From positions 766-37,250 of the forward strand of contig NZ_KB904689.1 in assembly GCF_000380165.1 (NCBI RefSeq): a stretch of DNA of 36,485 nucleotides. Direction: 5' to 3'. Made by a program: the position numbers and the translations under genes. Numbering within the stretch: the stretch's first letter is position 1; each line of letters begins with the position of its first letter. Origin of the DNA: Wenjunlia vitaminophila DSM 41686. Its GTDB lineage: Bacteria > Actinomycetota > Actinomycetes > Streptomycetales > Streptomycetaceae. This document shows positions 15,411 through 23,029 of this stretch, in pieces. The notes under the pieces are model-generated. The model did not search any database, was not told where the DNA came from, and saw only the letters and a list, made by a program, of their open reading frames with translations.

Positions 15411-16004
15411 TCAGCGGCCCCGTTCGAGGCCCTGCTTCAGGAAGGCGGCGAACGTCGTCGCCGGGTCAGATGGGGATCGGTTGCCGTTGCCCGAGGAGCC
15501 CTGGGTGCGGTCCGGCGCCGGACGACGCGGCCCTTCCGGGGTCTTGGCGAGGTGCGGCTTGCGCTTCAGCAGCTCGGCGAGGTCCTCCCGGATGCGGTCG
15601 GCGTCGATCTCGCCGCCGGAGTCGGCGTAGGAGTCCAGGTCGAGGAACGCGTGCGCGTCCTCCGGGTCCGCGAAGTCGGTCGCCGCCAGGGCCTTCACCT
15701 CGGCCCGTACGGCCCGCTGCTGGATCGCCGCTGTGCGCTTCTGCGCCTCGGCGAGCTGCCCGGACAGACGCTCGGCCTCCGTCTTCTGCGCCTCCTCGGC
15801 CTCCCGGGCCTTGGCGGCGAGCGGCTCCAGCTCTTTCGCGGCCGTGCGGTACTTCGCGGCCTCCCGGCGCAGCTTCTCGATCTCCCGACGGGCCGCCGCC
15901 GGGTTATCCCACGGGTCCGCCGTCGCGGGCGGATCGGGGGGCGTCTCTGGGGCGGGCGCGGGGATTTCAGGCTGCGGGGCAGGCTCGATCGGCTCGTCAG
16001 GCAT
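15411..16004 (-). CDS. Capsid scaffolding protein, 197 aa
   Basis: ATG at 16004 with GGAGGG 10 bases upstream. The N-terminal about 45 residues are Pro/Glu-rich and unstructured. Residues about 38-110 are a charged coiled coil (ARREIEKLRREAAKYRTAAK, KTEAERLSGQLAEAQKRTAA). The C-terminal third contains AATDFADPEDAHAFLDLDSY, a helix-turn pattern common in actinophage scaffolds. It ends in a short helix with LKQGLERGR that may bind the capsid subunit. No protease motif is seen. Position immediately before the capsid gene is canonical. Confidence 0.85.
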   Translation of the reverse strand: MPDEPIEPAPQPEIPAPAPETPPDPPATADPWDNPAAARREIEKLRREAAKYRTAAKELEPLAAKAREAEEAQKTEAERLSGQLAEAQKRTAAIQQRAVRAEVKALAATDFADPEDAHAFLDLDSYADSGGEIDADRIREDLAELLKRKPHLAKTPEGPRRPAPDRTQGSSGNGNRSPSDPATTFAAFLKQGLERGR

Positions 16005-16061
16005 GGCTGTGTCGCCCTCCTGGGGCTGTGATGAGACCGCCTCCTGGGCGGCCGTGATGGG

Positions 16062-16835
16062 TCAGCGAGCGACGGGCAGCAGCCCGTGCTCGTCCAGCGC
16101 GCGCCGGAAGCGGGCGAGCTGGTCTCCGGAGTGGCCTGCGGCGTACTCCCGGTACAGCCGCTCCCATTCCTTGGCCTTCGCGGACAGCTCGAACCGCTGT
16201 CCGCGGAAGATCGGGAGGACACCGCAGTGGCAGCCGTCGTGCGCCCGGAAGTCGGCGGTGTCCTGCTTGTAGACCGCGCCGCGGGTGGCGAGGAGCTTGC
16301 AGAACGCGCACGCCCCGAGCGCCGCCGTGCGCGCCCAGCCGACCGCCTGCCGGTCCCTCCGGACCGCCTCCTGGACGGTGCCGCGGCCCTGGCCCGCGAC
16401 CAACTTCTGCGCCACGACCTCGGCCTTCTTCTCTGCCTGGTGGAGCCGCACGTCCATCGGCTGCCGCTGCGCCTCGGTGGTCGCCGGGTCGTCCGGGTCC
16501 CGCGACCACAGGTCCTTCGTCGCCCACCGCAGACTGCTGTCCACCTGCCCGTCGGGGGGCGCGGTCACCAGCGGCACCGTGAAGGTCCCGGTCACCCGGG
16601 CCGCCACCCGCTCCGCGTCGTAGAAGTCCGCGGCCAGCGCAGCGGACGCCTGCCCATACTGGTCCACCAGCGCCCGCACCGCGTCGATCCACGGAGGCAC
16701 CGACGCCTCAAGCCGGGACGGGATGATCAGGCGGCGCAGCCGGCGCATGTCACGCACCAGCAGCCGCGTCAGCCCCCGCTGCGCGGCCCGCTGCCGCCGA
16801 GCCGCGTCACCGCCGTCAGAGACCACTGTCGACAC
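16062..16835 (-). CDS. MuF-like minor capsid protein, 257 aa
   Basis: GTG at 16835 lies inside the portal gene's 3' end (20 bp overlap) with GGAGG upstream. The N-terminal part is helical and basic (LTRLLVRDMRRLRRLIIPSR). The C-terminal part has the MuF signature: CAFCKLLATRGAVY at about 175, then HDGCHCGVLPIF at about 200, four Cys and two His likely binding zinc. MuF proteins attach to the portal or the capsid interior and are sometimes ejected. The reading stops soon after the motif (LLPVAR), so no fused toxin domain is present. Confidence 0.82.
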   Translation of the reverse strand: MSTVVSDGGDAARRQRAAQRGLTRLLVRDMRRLRRLIIPSRLEASVPPWIDAVRALVDQYGQASAALAADFYDAERVAARVTGTFTVPLVTAPPDGQVDSSLRWATKDLWSRDPDDPATTEAQRQPMDVRLHQAEKKAEVVAQKLVAGQGRGTVQEAVRRDRQAVGWARTAALGACAFCKLLATRGAVYKQDTADFRAHDGCHCGVLPIFRGQRFELSAKAKEWERLYREYAAGHSGDQLARFRRALDEHGLLPVAR

Positions 16836-18246
16836 CGGCCACCTCCGGCCCCCCGCCGTCGAGGCCGTCGGCGACCTGGAGCAGCCGGTCCAGGGTCTGC
16901 GCCCCGCGGGCCCGTCGCCGCTCGACGGCGACCCGGCGCCGCTGGTCCTCCGTCAGCCCGGCCATCTCCAGCGCCACCTCGGAGTCGGGCGGCAGCAGCC
17001 CGGCCTGGACCATCTTCACCGCGGCGTCCGTCTGGGCGGCGATCGTCGGCGTCGCTGGGTTGCGCCACACGCACTCGATGCGCCTCGCCGGGTCCGGCGC
17101 CTCTCCGTCGCGCATCCACAGCGCGAGGCGCATCGAGGCACGGTGCCCCACGGAGAACCGCCTGATGCGACGCTCCGCCTTCTTCACCAGCATGTCCTGG
17201 CTGGACCGGATCGCGTCCGCGCTCGCCGGATTGTCGCTGGTGTAGCCGAGGAAGTGCGGTGGGACTCCGAGCTGCGCGGCCATGATCCGCGCGTACAGGT
17301 CGATGATCGCGGTCTGCCCGGACGGGTCATGGGCGACGAACTGGCCGACCGTCGGGACGTTTCCGTCCTCGTCCCGCTCCAGCGCCAGCACCCGGCCGAT
17401 GTACGTCTCCCAGGCGCTCTTGGTGTTGCCCTCGGCATCCTGGAACGCGGACTCGCTGGCGCCGAGGATGTAGCGGGCAGGAGCGCCGAAGAACTCGGCC
17501 GCGACTTCGATGCCCATCAGCCGGCGGCACGCCGCGTCCGTGATCGACATGACCTCGGTCGTGATCTCCGAGCGGCCCCGGCGGTCCCCGGTGCGTTGCC
17601 GGTTCGCCAGCCGCACGACCGGCACCATGTTCAGGCCGTGCTCGTCGCGGTCCAGTACCTCCCAGCCGCCGCCTGCCTGGACAGCAGTGATCGTCTGGTC
17701 CGGCAGGTACAGAGTGGTGATCCGCTCGTCCGGGCCCAGACCCCAGGCGTCGCAGTCGGTGGACTCCCGCAGCGCCGACCGGACCACACGGCGGCGAGCG
17801 TCCCAGTCCAGGGTCATGTCTAGCGGCGACTCGTACGTGATGATCGGCTGCTCGGTGTCCTCGTCCGGCGACCCGACCGTCACGTACTCGCGGCCGTAGG
17901 TCAGCGCATCGGTGTGCGCCAGCGACGCCTCGTCGAACAAGTCGTTGGCCTCCGCGATCGCCTCGAGCTCGGAGGCGTCCGCGCTGTCAGCCCACCGGAA
18001 CGCTTCCAGATCCAGGCGGGACTCCAGCGCGTCGACGGCGATGGCCGGCCAGCCGATCACCGTGTGCAGGCCCTTGAGCTGCGGCGGGATGCTGATGCCG
18101 AGGTCGCGGATGAGCTGGTTGCCGTTGTGGTAGGCGTCCAGCAGCTCCAGGTGCGGGCGGCACGCCAGCAGCTCGCTGCGCAGCCGCGCCGCGACCCGCT
18201 GCTCGTCGTCCGACAGGCTCAGCCGGGGCAGAGTCGGAGTCGTCAC
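16816..18246 (-). CDS. Portal protein (Gp6/SPP1-like), 476 aa
   Basis: GTG at 18246 overlaps the TerL stop as GTGA; the open frame extends upstream but only inside TerL. The core follows the phage portal Gp6 family: LLDAYHNGNQLIRDLG near the start, VIGWPAIAVDALESRLDLEAF, the wing region YESPLDMTLDWD, and the clip/stem part MGIEVAAEFFGAPARYILG. Then come the channel helix and DNPASADAIRSSQDMLVKKAERR. The dodecameric ring is the DNA entry pore and docks TerL. C-terminal region is basic and helical (EDQRRRVAVERRRARG). Length is typical. Confidence 0.92.
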   Translation of the reverse strand: MTTPTLPRLSLSDDEQRVAARLRSELLACRPHLELLDAYHNGNQLIRDLGISIPPQLKGLHTVIGWPAIAVDALESRLDLEAFRWADSADASELEAIAEANDLFDEASLAHTDALTYGREYVTVGSPDEDTEQPIITYESPLDMTLDWDARRRVVRSALRESTDCDAWGLGPDERITTLYLPDQTITAVQAGGGWEVLDRDEHGLNMVPVVRLANRQRTGDRRGRSEITTEVMSITDAACRRLMGIEVAAEFFGAPARYILGASESAFQDAEGNTKSAWETYIGRVLALERDEDGNVPTVGQFVAHDPSGQTAIIDLYARIMAAQLGVPPHFLGYTSDNPASADAIRSSQDMLVKKAERRIRRFSVGHRASMRLALWMRDGEAPDPARRIECVWRNPATPTIAAQTDAAVKMVQAGLLPPDSEVALEMAGLTEDQRRRVAVERRRARGAQTLDRLLQVADGLDGGGPEVAGVDSGL

Positions 18247-19985
18247 CGCAGCACCACCACCCTCCCCTTGCCTCGGGCCCGGGATCGCTTCGCCCACGTC
18301 GGGCTGTTCAGGACCATCCGGCGCAGCATCCGCGCCCCGATCGCACACACCGCCAGGTCGATCTTCCGGGCTGACTCGCGATGCTCCTTGCCGATGGTGT
18401 AGCCCCACCGGTTCGTACGCCGCCGAGCGTTCGCGATGTGCTGCCGCAGCACCCGATGCCCGTCGTGCGGCACCTGCCGCTCCAGCGCGTCCCGGTAGAA
18501 CCGGTCCACCGCCTCCGTGAAGATCGGCTGATGCTTCGGGTCACGCATGTCCCACAGCACCGCGTGCTGCCGCGGCCCGGACGCCACCGCCTTCAGCTTC
18601 AACCGCTGCCCGTACCGCTGCGCCCAGTCGTCGATGTAGCCATCCCAGTACCGCTCCCCGTCCGCGTCGTCGTGCCCGGACCCTGGGTCGGCGAAGAACG
18701 CCACCGGCCGGTACCGCGCGAACGTGCTCTCCACGACCCCGTCGACCTCCTCGCGCGGCACCCGCCACGGTCGGCCCTCCGGCCATCCCGCTGGCCGCTG
18801 CCACACGCCCAGCGTGCTCACCAGGCCGTCCGACATGCGGCAGGCCACCAGGCCGGTCGCGTCGTCGCTCTTGGAGCCATCGAAGAAGAGCACCAGCTCG
18901 TCGCCCTCGTCGAGCGCCAGGCCGTCGTGCGGGTTGGCGTCCCACTCGTACCGGGCGAGGAAGGCGTCTTCCGCCGCGACGATCTGGTTGAACCAGAACC
19001 GGCGGCTGCGGCTCGGCGGGTTGCGGACATCGAGGATCGACGCCGTCAACCGGTCGATGTCCAACCACACCGAGTCCCCGCGCACCGCGCGCAGCGTCGG
19101 CCCGATCCACTCCGGCGTCAACTTCGCCTCGGCCGGGGCCTCCAACGAGTCATAGAACAGGCCCGTGTCGGCCGCCCGGCCGGCCTCCGCCGACTCGAAC
19201 GCCTCCCGCGTCCGCTCGGCGACACTGTCCTCGCCTGGCTCGTACGCGTTGGTGTTCGCCAGCGTCCTCGCCTGGCCGTCCGCCGACTTGGTGGCGTTGC
19301 GCTCGATCACGGCCGCCATCTCGTGGCCACCGTTCGACTCCACCCAGTGGTGGGTCTCGCCCATGTTGACGGCCGTCGGTCGCCCACCTTCGAGAGCCCG
19401 CGGTGAGCTGGTGACAGCCTCGATCCGAGCCCGGCCCCTGTCGGCGTAGATGATCTCCTTACCGAGGTCGATCCGGTACTCCTCGATCGCCCGCGTCGTC
19501 AAGATCGACGGGAACAAGGTCATCGTGTTCCGCGTCTGGTCCTGCGACACCGCGGCGATCTGCACCCACGCTGCCGGATGCTGCACGCCCATCGGCTGCC
19601 CGGCCGGGACGCCCCACTCGTTGCCCTCGTCGGCGACCTCGCCGAACCGGCATGGTCCGACGAACTCGAACGCGCTCCAGGTGGCGATCAGCGGGTCCTT
19701 GCCCCAGCCCTTCAGCCGCTGGATCACTCCGTCCCGCCACAGGAACCGGTTCGTCACCGGATCCATCGCGTACCACCACAGCGTCAGCCGGGCCTGCTCG
19801 GAGGTGTACAGCCACGGCCTCCCGGCGTAGTGCTGGAGATACATCGAGGCCCAGGCCAGGCACTGCCAGCCCAGTGTGTACTCCGGCAGCAGGAACCGAC
19901 CGTCCGGGCCGCGCCGCCACGTCGGCCCGAGCGTGAACGGCTCGACGAGCTCCGGGACCTTCTCCTCAGCCTCCGGCGAGATCAC
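18243..19985 (-). CDS. Terminase large subunit, 580 aa
   Basis: The open frame begins with GTG at 19985, overlapping TerS by 20 bp; the ribosome site is weak, so a slightly later start is possible. The ATPase half shows a Walker A-like RLKGWGKDPLIA at about 90-100, where the usual Ser/Thr after Lys is Asp. A Walker B-like VNMGETHHW lies at about 215. The nuclease half shows FFDGSKSDDATG (about 368), whose Asp would bind metal, and KIDLAVCAIG near the end with the last Asp. It translocates DNA into the capsid and cuts it. An adjacent HNH gene favours cos-type packaging by analogy. Confidence 0.92.
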   Translation of the reverse strand: MISPEAEEKVPELVEPFTLGPTWRRGPDGRFLLPEYTLGWQCLAWASMYLQHYAGRPWLYTSEQARLTLWWYAMDPVTNRFLWRDGVIQRLKGWGKDPLIATWSAFEFVGPCRFGEVADEGNEWGVPAGQPMGVQHPAAWVQIAAVSQDQTRNTMTLFPSILTTRAIEEYRIDLGKEIIYADRGRARIEAVTSSPRALEGGRPTAVNMGETHHWVESNGGHEMAAVIERNATKSADGQARTLANTNAYEPGEDSVAERTREAFESAEAGRAADTGLFYDSLEAPAEAKLTPEWIGPTLRAVRGDSVWLDIDRLTASILDVRNPPSRSRRFWFNQIVAAEDAFLARYEWDANPHDGLALDEGDELVLFFDGSKSDDATGLVACRMSDGLVSTLGVWQRPAGWPEGRPWRVPREEVDGVVESTFARYRPVAFFADPGSGHDDADGERYWDGYIDDWAQRYGQRLKLKAVASGPRQHAVLWDMRDPKHQPIFTEAVDRFYRDALERQVPHDGHRVLRQHIANARRRTNRWGYTIGKEHRESARKIDLAVCAIGARMLRRMVLNSPTWAKRSRARGKGRVVVLR

Positions 19986-20394
19986 GGTAGGCGTCCAGCG
20001 GCTTCACCGCGGCCAGCCTCGAGCCGGGCGGCTTTCGCTCCAACTCGATCCGGGCACGCCGGCGGTCGCCCTCGGTCGTCAACAGCCGCGCCATCACCGA
20101 GTCGAGCGCGGAGATGAGCTGCCCGTTCGTCACCGGCGACAGCAGCACCCGCGACATCAGCTCGGCCGCGTACCGGGCCATCGCCCAGTCTGACGGCTCG
20201 TAGAACGCGGCCTGCCCCGACCGCCGCAAGGACAGGTACCAGTCGGCGGCGATCGCGTGCCACAGCGGATCAGGGTCCGGCAGCTCGGGCAGATCCAGGG
20301 GCGCCCCCGCAGGGGCCTGAACAGGAGCGACGTCGTCGCGGTTGCGTCGGCGGCGCTCCTCTGAGCGCTTGGGGATAGGTCCGTGTGCGCCCAT
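19966..20394 (-). CDS. Terminase small subunit (P27-like), 142 aa
   Basis: ATG at 20394 has GGAGG 7 bases upstream; a longer frame to 20475 is arginine/leucine-rich and lacks support. The start MGAHGPIPKRSEERRRRN is typical of actinophage P27-like small terminases. A helical core follows (PLWHAIAADWYLSLRRSGQAAFY, RYAAELMSRVLLSP) with DSVMARLLTTEGDRRRARIEL. It would recognise the packaging site and load TerL. The frame ends 20 bp inside TerL. Confidence 0.86.
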   Translation of the reverse strand: MGAHGPIPKRSEERRRRNRDDVAPVQAPAGAPLDLPELPDPDPLWHAIAADWYLSLRRSGQAAFYEPSDWAMARYAAELMSRVLLSPVTNGQLISALDSVMARLLTTEGDRRRARIELERKPPGSRLAAVKPLDAYRDLAGG

Positions 20395-20408
20395 GGCGAC
20401 CTCCAGGG

Positions 20409-20462
20409 TCAGGCGCGCCACCAGGGCACGCAGCGGGCGAAGAGGCAGCGACGGCACCGCAC
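20409..20462 (-). CDS. Possible 17-residue Cys-rich microprotein
   Basis: GTG at 20462 follows GGAGGCGTGCG and encodes MRCRRCLFARCVPWWRA with three Cys (CxxC and C). It ends 14 bp before the TerS start and its end overlaps nothing. A second ORF of like size and composition lies at 26558-26608. It may be a small metal-binding peptide, a leader for TerS, or chance. Confidence 0.3.
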   Translation of the reverse strand: MRCRRCLFARCVPWWRA

Positions 20463-20532
20463 GCCTCCAGGGCACGCGCGAGAGCTGACGGCGGGGACGG
20501 GCGCCCTAGGGAACCCGTACAGACAGTCAGGT

Positions 20533-20560
20533 GCTATACGGCCCCGATGGCTGTGATCAC
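20533..20560 (-). promoter_or_regulatory. Weak promoter candidate for the late operon
   Basis: On the minus strand GTGATC (20560-20555) and TATAGC (20538-20533) are 16 bases apart, upstream of TerS. The -10 is fair but the -35 is poor and part of a palindrome. It is the only AT-richer spot in the gap in front of the terminase genes. Confidence 0.25.
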
Positions 20561-20590
20561 GAGGGGAGGGGTATCCCCCCAGGTGATCAC
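20553..20590 (-). terminator. Hairpin bounded by GTGATCAC palindromes after the 63-aa gene
   Basis: GTGATCAC occurs at 20553-20560 and 20583-20590; the copies are self-complementary and pair with each other. A G-run (GGGGAGGGG) and CCCCCC lie between them, giving a long stem. The right copy contains the stop codon of the gene at 20587. It separates the HNH cluster from TerS and may be a terminator or a protein-binding site. Confidence 0.55.
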
Positions 20591-20778
20591 GAGGGCTGCT
20601 CGGGGTCCTGGTCGATGCGTGTGATGGTGGCTCCGGCGTGGGCGGGGACCGCAACGCAGGGCCCGTGCTGGTCGGCGAGGACGGCCCAGCTCCCGTCGGC
20701 CGTGAGGGTCAACTGGTCGTCGCTGACGACGAGGTCCTCCCCGTTGCCCTTGGGGTAGTGGACGAGGTAGATGGGCAC
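20587..20778 (-). CDS. Small hypothetical protein, 63 aa
   Basis: GTG at 20778, three bases after the HNH stop, with GGGGG in front. The sequence MPIYLVHYPKGNGEDLVVSD followed by QLTLTADGSWAVLADQHGP looks like one small beta-sheet domain. It then ends in an acidic tail. No motif is recognised. Coupling to the HNH gene suggests a shared transcript; function unknown. Confidence 0.62.
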   Translation of the reverse strand: MPIYLVHYPKGNGEDLVVSDDQLTLTADGSWAVLADQHGPCVAVPAHAGATITRIDQDPEQPS

Positions 20779-20781
20779 TGG

Positions 20782-21078
20782 CTACCCCCGCAGTCCTGGG
20801 TGGGGCTCAGGCGGCCGGCGGCGACCGGGCCGCAGGTTGGCCTTCTGCGCGGCGTTGCCTTCGCGACTGGACTTGGCGTCGTGGCACGGCCCGCACACGC
20901 CCTGGAGGCCGGCGTCCGTGTGGTCGTCGGCCTTGGCGATGATGTGGTCGCAGTGGGTGGAGGGTCGCACCCCGCACAGCTTGCAGATCGGGTCGCGTTC
21001 GAGGATGCGCTTGCGGATCTTCCGCCACCCACGCGGAAGCCGCGTCACCCGGTCCGAGCCCTTCCAGCCTCCGCTCAT
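20782..21078 (-). CDS. HNH endonuclease next to the terminase genes, 98 aa
   Basis: ATG at 21078 overlaps the upstream stop as ATGA. The protein has a basic N-terminus (RLPRGWRKIRKRILERDP), then CKLC at 32-35, HCDHI at 42-46, and CGPCHDAK at 62-69. The two Cys pairs hold a structural zinc, and DH plus the last His form the metal site. The Asn of HNH is not obvious; GLQGVC stands where NLQxLC is usual. HNH enzymes beside terminase genes are required with TerL for cos cleavage in several siphoviruses. The basic, Pro-rich tail may bind DNA. Confidence 0.88.
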   Translation of the reverse strand: MSGGWKGSDRVTRLPRGWRKIRKRILERDPICKLCGVRPSTHCDHIIAKADDHTDAGLQGVCGPCHDAKSSREGNAAQKANLRPGRRRPPEPHPGLRG

Positions 21079-21428
21079 GAGCCGATGCGGGCTCGTGCGA
21101 TCTGCTCCTGCGCCTTGCTGATCTCCGCTTGCACCTGCTCGTGGAACTGCTCGAAGTCGCCTTCGACTTCGACGCGGATCTTCAGCGGGTAGCCGTCGGG
21201 GTCGACGGGCACCTCGTTGGCGGGGATCTCGATGGTCTCCTCGAAGGCGACGACGGCTCGGGCGCCAACCTGCTCGGCAATGCGCTCGAGCGGGTCGGTG
21301 GACACCACGTGGTCGGGACCGAGGACGTGGCGCTGCCGCACGTGCTGGTCGATGACGAGCACGAACGGGGTGACCATGTCGTCGCCGTGGTGCTCGGTGG
21401 GCAGCTCGAGGATCTGGATGCGGGCCAT
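21075..21428 (-). CDS. Conserved-looking phage protein, 117 aa
   Basis: ATG at 21428 is preceded by GGAGGCCCGCGCC, a start context nearly repeated elsewhere in the window. The N-terminal half is strand-rich (MARIQILELPTEHHGDDMVTPFVLVID). The middle has GARAVVAFEETIEIPANE. The C-terminal third is a charged helix (FEQFHEQVQAEISKAQEQIARA). No catalytic motif. The pattern resembles small proteins in Streptomyces prophage packaging regions; its role is unknown. Coupled to the HNH gene. Confidence 0.7.
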   Translation of the reverse strand: MARIQILELPTEHHGDDMVTPFVLVIDQHVRQRHVLGPDHVVSTDPLERIAEQVGARAVVAFEETIEIPANEVPVDPDGYPLKIRVEVEGDFEQFHEQVQAEISKAQEQIARARIGS

Positions 21429-21446
21429 GGCGCGGGCCTCCGGGAG

Positions 21447-21616
21447 TTAGTGGTGGTGAATGCGTAGCAGTACGCCGGAGAAGGTGCGGAACTCCAGGAC
21501 CTCGCAGTCCTTGCACAGGCAGACGGCGAGGCGAACGCGGGGGTGGGCGGTTCGGGTGGGACGATCCCGAGTTCGCGTTCAAGCTGGGCGATCCGCCGGT
21601 AGTCCGGGGTCGGCGT
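21447..21616 (-). pseudogene. Small gene with ACG in place of start codon and a frameshift
   Basis: The minus strand reads GGAGGCCCGCGCC then ACG at 21616, where the same context 188 bp downstream has ATG. In that frame TPDYRRIAQLERELGIVPPE is plausible coding, then the frame is lost in a C-rich run (CCACCCCCGCG). One base off, coding continues as RVRLAVCLCKDCEVLEF and ends FRTFSGVLLRIHHH at 21447. The 170-bp span is not a multiple of three; one added base would restore about 56 residues. Either the gene has decayed or the C-run was misread and ACG is used as a rare start. Confidence 0.55.
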
Positions 21617-21643
21617 GGCGCGGGCCTCCGGTGGGGGTGGCGG

Positions 21644-21718
21644 TCAGGGCTTCCAGCGGGGTCGGCGTAGTGCGGCAGGCACATCGCTGACCATGAGGGC
21701 GACGTTGTACTCAGCCAC
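21644..21718 (-). CDS. Possible 24-residue peptide overlapping methyltransferase end
   Basis: GTG at 21718 overlaps the methyltransferase stop and encodes MAEYNVALMVSDVPAALRRP and four more residues. There is no separate ribosome site, so it would rely on coupling. It is in the same frame as the decayed gene that follows, separated by one TGA, so both may derive from one gene. Confidence 0.3.
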   Translation of the reverse strand: MAEYNVALMVSDVPAALRRPRWKP

Positions 21719-22253
21719 GGCGGGACCACCACCAGACGCCGAGGGTGTTGCCACGCATCGTCTCGACGTGACCGCCGAGCCCGGTGAGGACCTGGCCCAT
21801 GTCGTCGGGGTCCCACTGGTGAACGTGCGCCTCGTGCGGGTTGCCGTCGACAGGCCCCTGCTCGGAGCGCACGATCGGCACGGACACGAGGATGTGCCAC
21901 GCCCCCGCAGCCTCGATCCGGCTGAGCAGGTCGACGGCGTCCGTCCGGGGCATGTGCTCGAGGACGTCGCCGGCGATGACGAGGTCGCGGTGGTAGAGGT
22001 GGTCGGGCGCGTCTCGGGCGTCGAGGACGTGCAGCTCGTCGTACATGACCCGCGTCTTCGTGGATCGCAGCCTGTACTTCCGCAGGTAGGGCTTGTGGAT
22101 CTCGACGCCGGTCCACCACACGCCTTCGTGCTCGGAGCGGAACAGGCGCGCGTAGGTGCCTTCGCCGGGCCCGATGTCGGTGACGGTGTCGGGGAGGTGC
22201 CGGCGGTAGTGCTCGAGGGACCAGTCCTTGCCTTCGGCGTCGCTGGTGGGCAT
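21711..22253 (-). CDS. Class I SAM-dependent methyltransferase, 180 aa
   Basis: ATG at 22253 has GAAGGAGG 9 bases upstream. Motif I is TDIGPGEGTYARLF (about 25-38), the glycine-rich SAM loop. VEIHKPYLRKY holds the acidic residue at strand 2, DLVIAGDVLEHM (about 91-102) is the motif IV region, and HVHQWDPDDMGQVL follows. No target-recognition domain is fused and no DNA-MTase DPPY-type motif is seen. The substrate is probably a small molecule, a sugar or RNA rather than DNA. Similar stand-alone enzymes occur in actinophages. It is the first gene after a terminator. Confidence 0.82.
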   Translation of the reverse strand: MPTSDAEGKDWSLEHYRRHLPDTVTDIGPGEGTYARLFRSEHEGVWWTGVEIHKPYLRKYRLRSTKTRVMYDELHVLDARDAPDHLYHRDLVIAGDVLEHMPRTDAVDLLSRIEAAGAWHILVSVPIVRSEQGPVDGNPHEAHVHQWDPDDMGQVLTGLGGHVETMRGNTLGVWWWSRRG

Positions 22254-22276
22254 CGACCGGCCTCCTTCCGTGCGAA

Positions 22277-22299
22277 AGCCCCGGCGCGGGGCCGGGGCT
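22277..22299 (-). terminator. Intrinsic terminator after lipoprotein gene
   Basis: AGCCCCGGC (22277-22285) and GCCGGGGCT (22291-22299) form a 9-bp stem with a 5-base loop. On the minus strand it is followed by TTCGC, a short T-run. It lies between the lipoprotein stop (22317) and the methyltransferase start (22253). Confidence 0.8.
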
Positions 22300-22316
22300 C
22301 TGTCTGCGGGCGGGTT

Positions 22317-22940
22317 CTACTTGATGATCCACTGTCCGGTCTGCTCCCCGAACCCGGAGTCGAGAGCGAACTGAAGTCGGTTGATCTTCGAGGCGGCCGG
22401 CACTTCGAACGTCACCCACCCGAGCGCTTTGTCCCCGGGCGGGAGTGTCAGTGAGGAGACCATCTCGGGTCCCTCTGTGGTGTCGGACCCGAGGATGGTG
22501 ACGTCGAACCGCTGGCCCTTCGTGTCGGCAACCTGGGCGCCGTTCGACGGGCTGTCGCTGTAGACCTTGCTGCCGGTGTTGACCAGCTCGAGCTGGGCGC
22601 CCACGAACTTCTTGCCGTCGTCCGCGACGGTGAACCCGTCCGCGGCCTTGGTCGGGTCGGCCCAGTCCTTGAGGGTGACGGCGATCTCCGCGCCCTCCAT
22701 GGACTTGAGGGTGATGGTGTCGCCCAGGGCGGCCTCCGTCGGCGAGGAGCTGGGTGCCGGCGCCGGGTCGCTGGGTGAGGAGGTTGGGCTCCCGGAGCTA
22801 CTCGGCGTGGGCGACGACGGGGAGCTGCTGGTGGGGTCCGGGTCGGTGGTGACCTCATCGTCGCTGCACGCGGTTCCAGCGGCGAGGACGGCGGCCACGA
22901 CGAGGGCAATCCCTGCGGGGCGTATACGCATAGGCGTCAC
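22317..22940 (-). CDS. Secreted lipoprotein, DUF4352-like, 207 aa
   Basis: GTG at 22940 or ATG at 22931; neither has a strong ribosome site. Basic residues (MRIRPAG) precede a hydrophobic core and VLAAGTACSDD, a PROSITE-compatible lipobox, so the protein should be lipid-anchored outside the membrane. A Ser/Pro/Thr linker of about 40 residues follows. The folded part (GDTITLKSMEGAEIAVTLKD ... FVGAQLELVNTGSKVY ... GWVTFEVP) matches the DUF4352/telokin-like immunoglobulin fold common in Gram-positive lipoproteins. It has its own terminator, as phage morons do. Surface expression from a lysogen could block superinfection; that is inference. Confidence 0.8.
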   Translation of the reverse strand: MTPMRIRPAGIALVVAAVLAAGTACSDDEVTTDPDPTSSSPSSPTPSSSGSPTSSPSDPAPAPSSSPTEAALGDTITLKSMEGAEIAVTLKDWADPTKAADGFTVADDGKKFVGAQLELVNTGSKVYSDSPSNGAQVADTKGQRFDVTILGSDTTEGPEMVSSLTLPPGDKALGWVTFEVPAASKINRLQFALDSGFGEQTGQWIIK

Positions 22941-23029
22941 TCTGTCGCGGGTGACGGGTGGGTGGGGGCAGTGTGACGGTTCCGTGACGTCCAGGAGCGA
23001 GGCCGCCTGGGTGCCCTCAGTCCGGGGGT

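Noticed and set aside
21711-22253. DNA methyltransferase of a restriction-modification system
   Set aside because: No DPPY/NPPY-type motif, no target-recognition region and no nuclease partner; the HNH gene nearby is terminase-linked.
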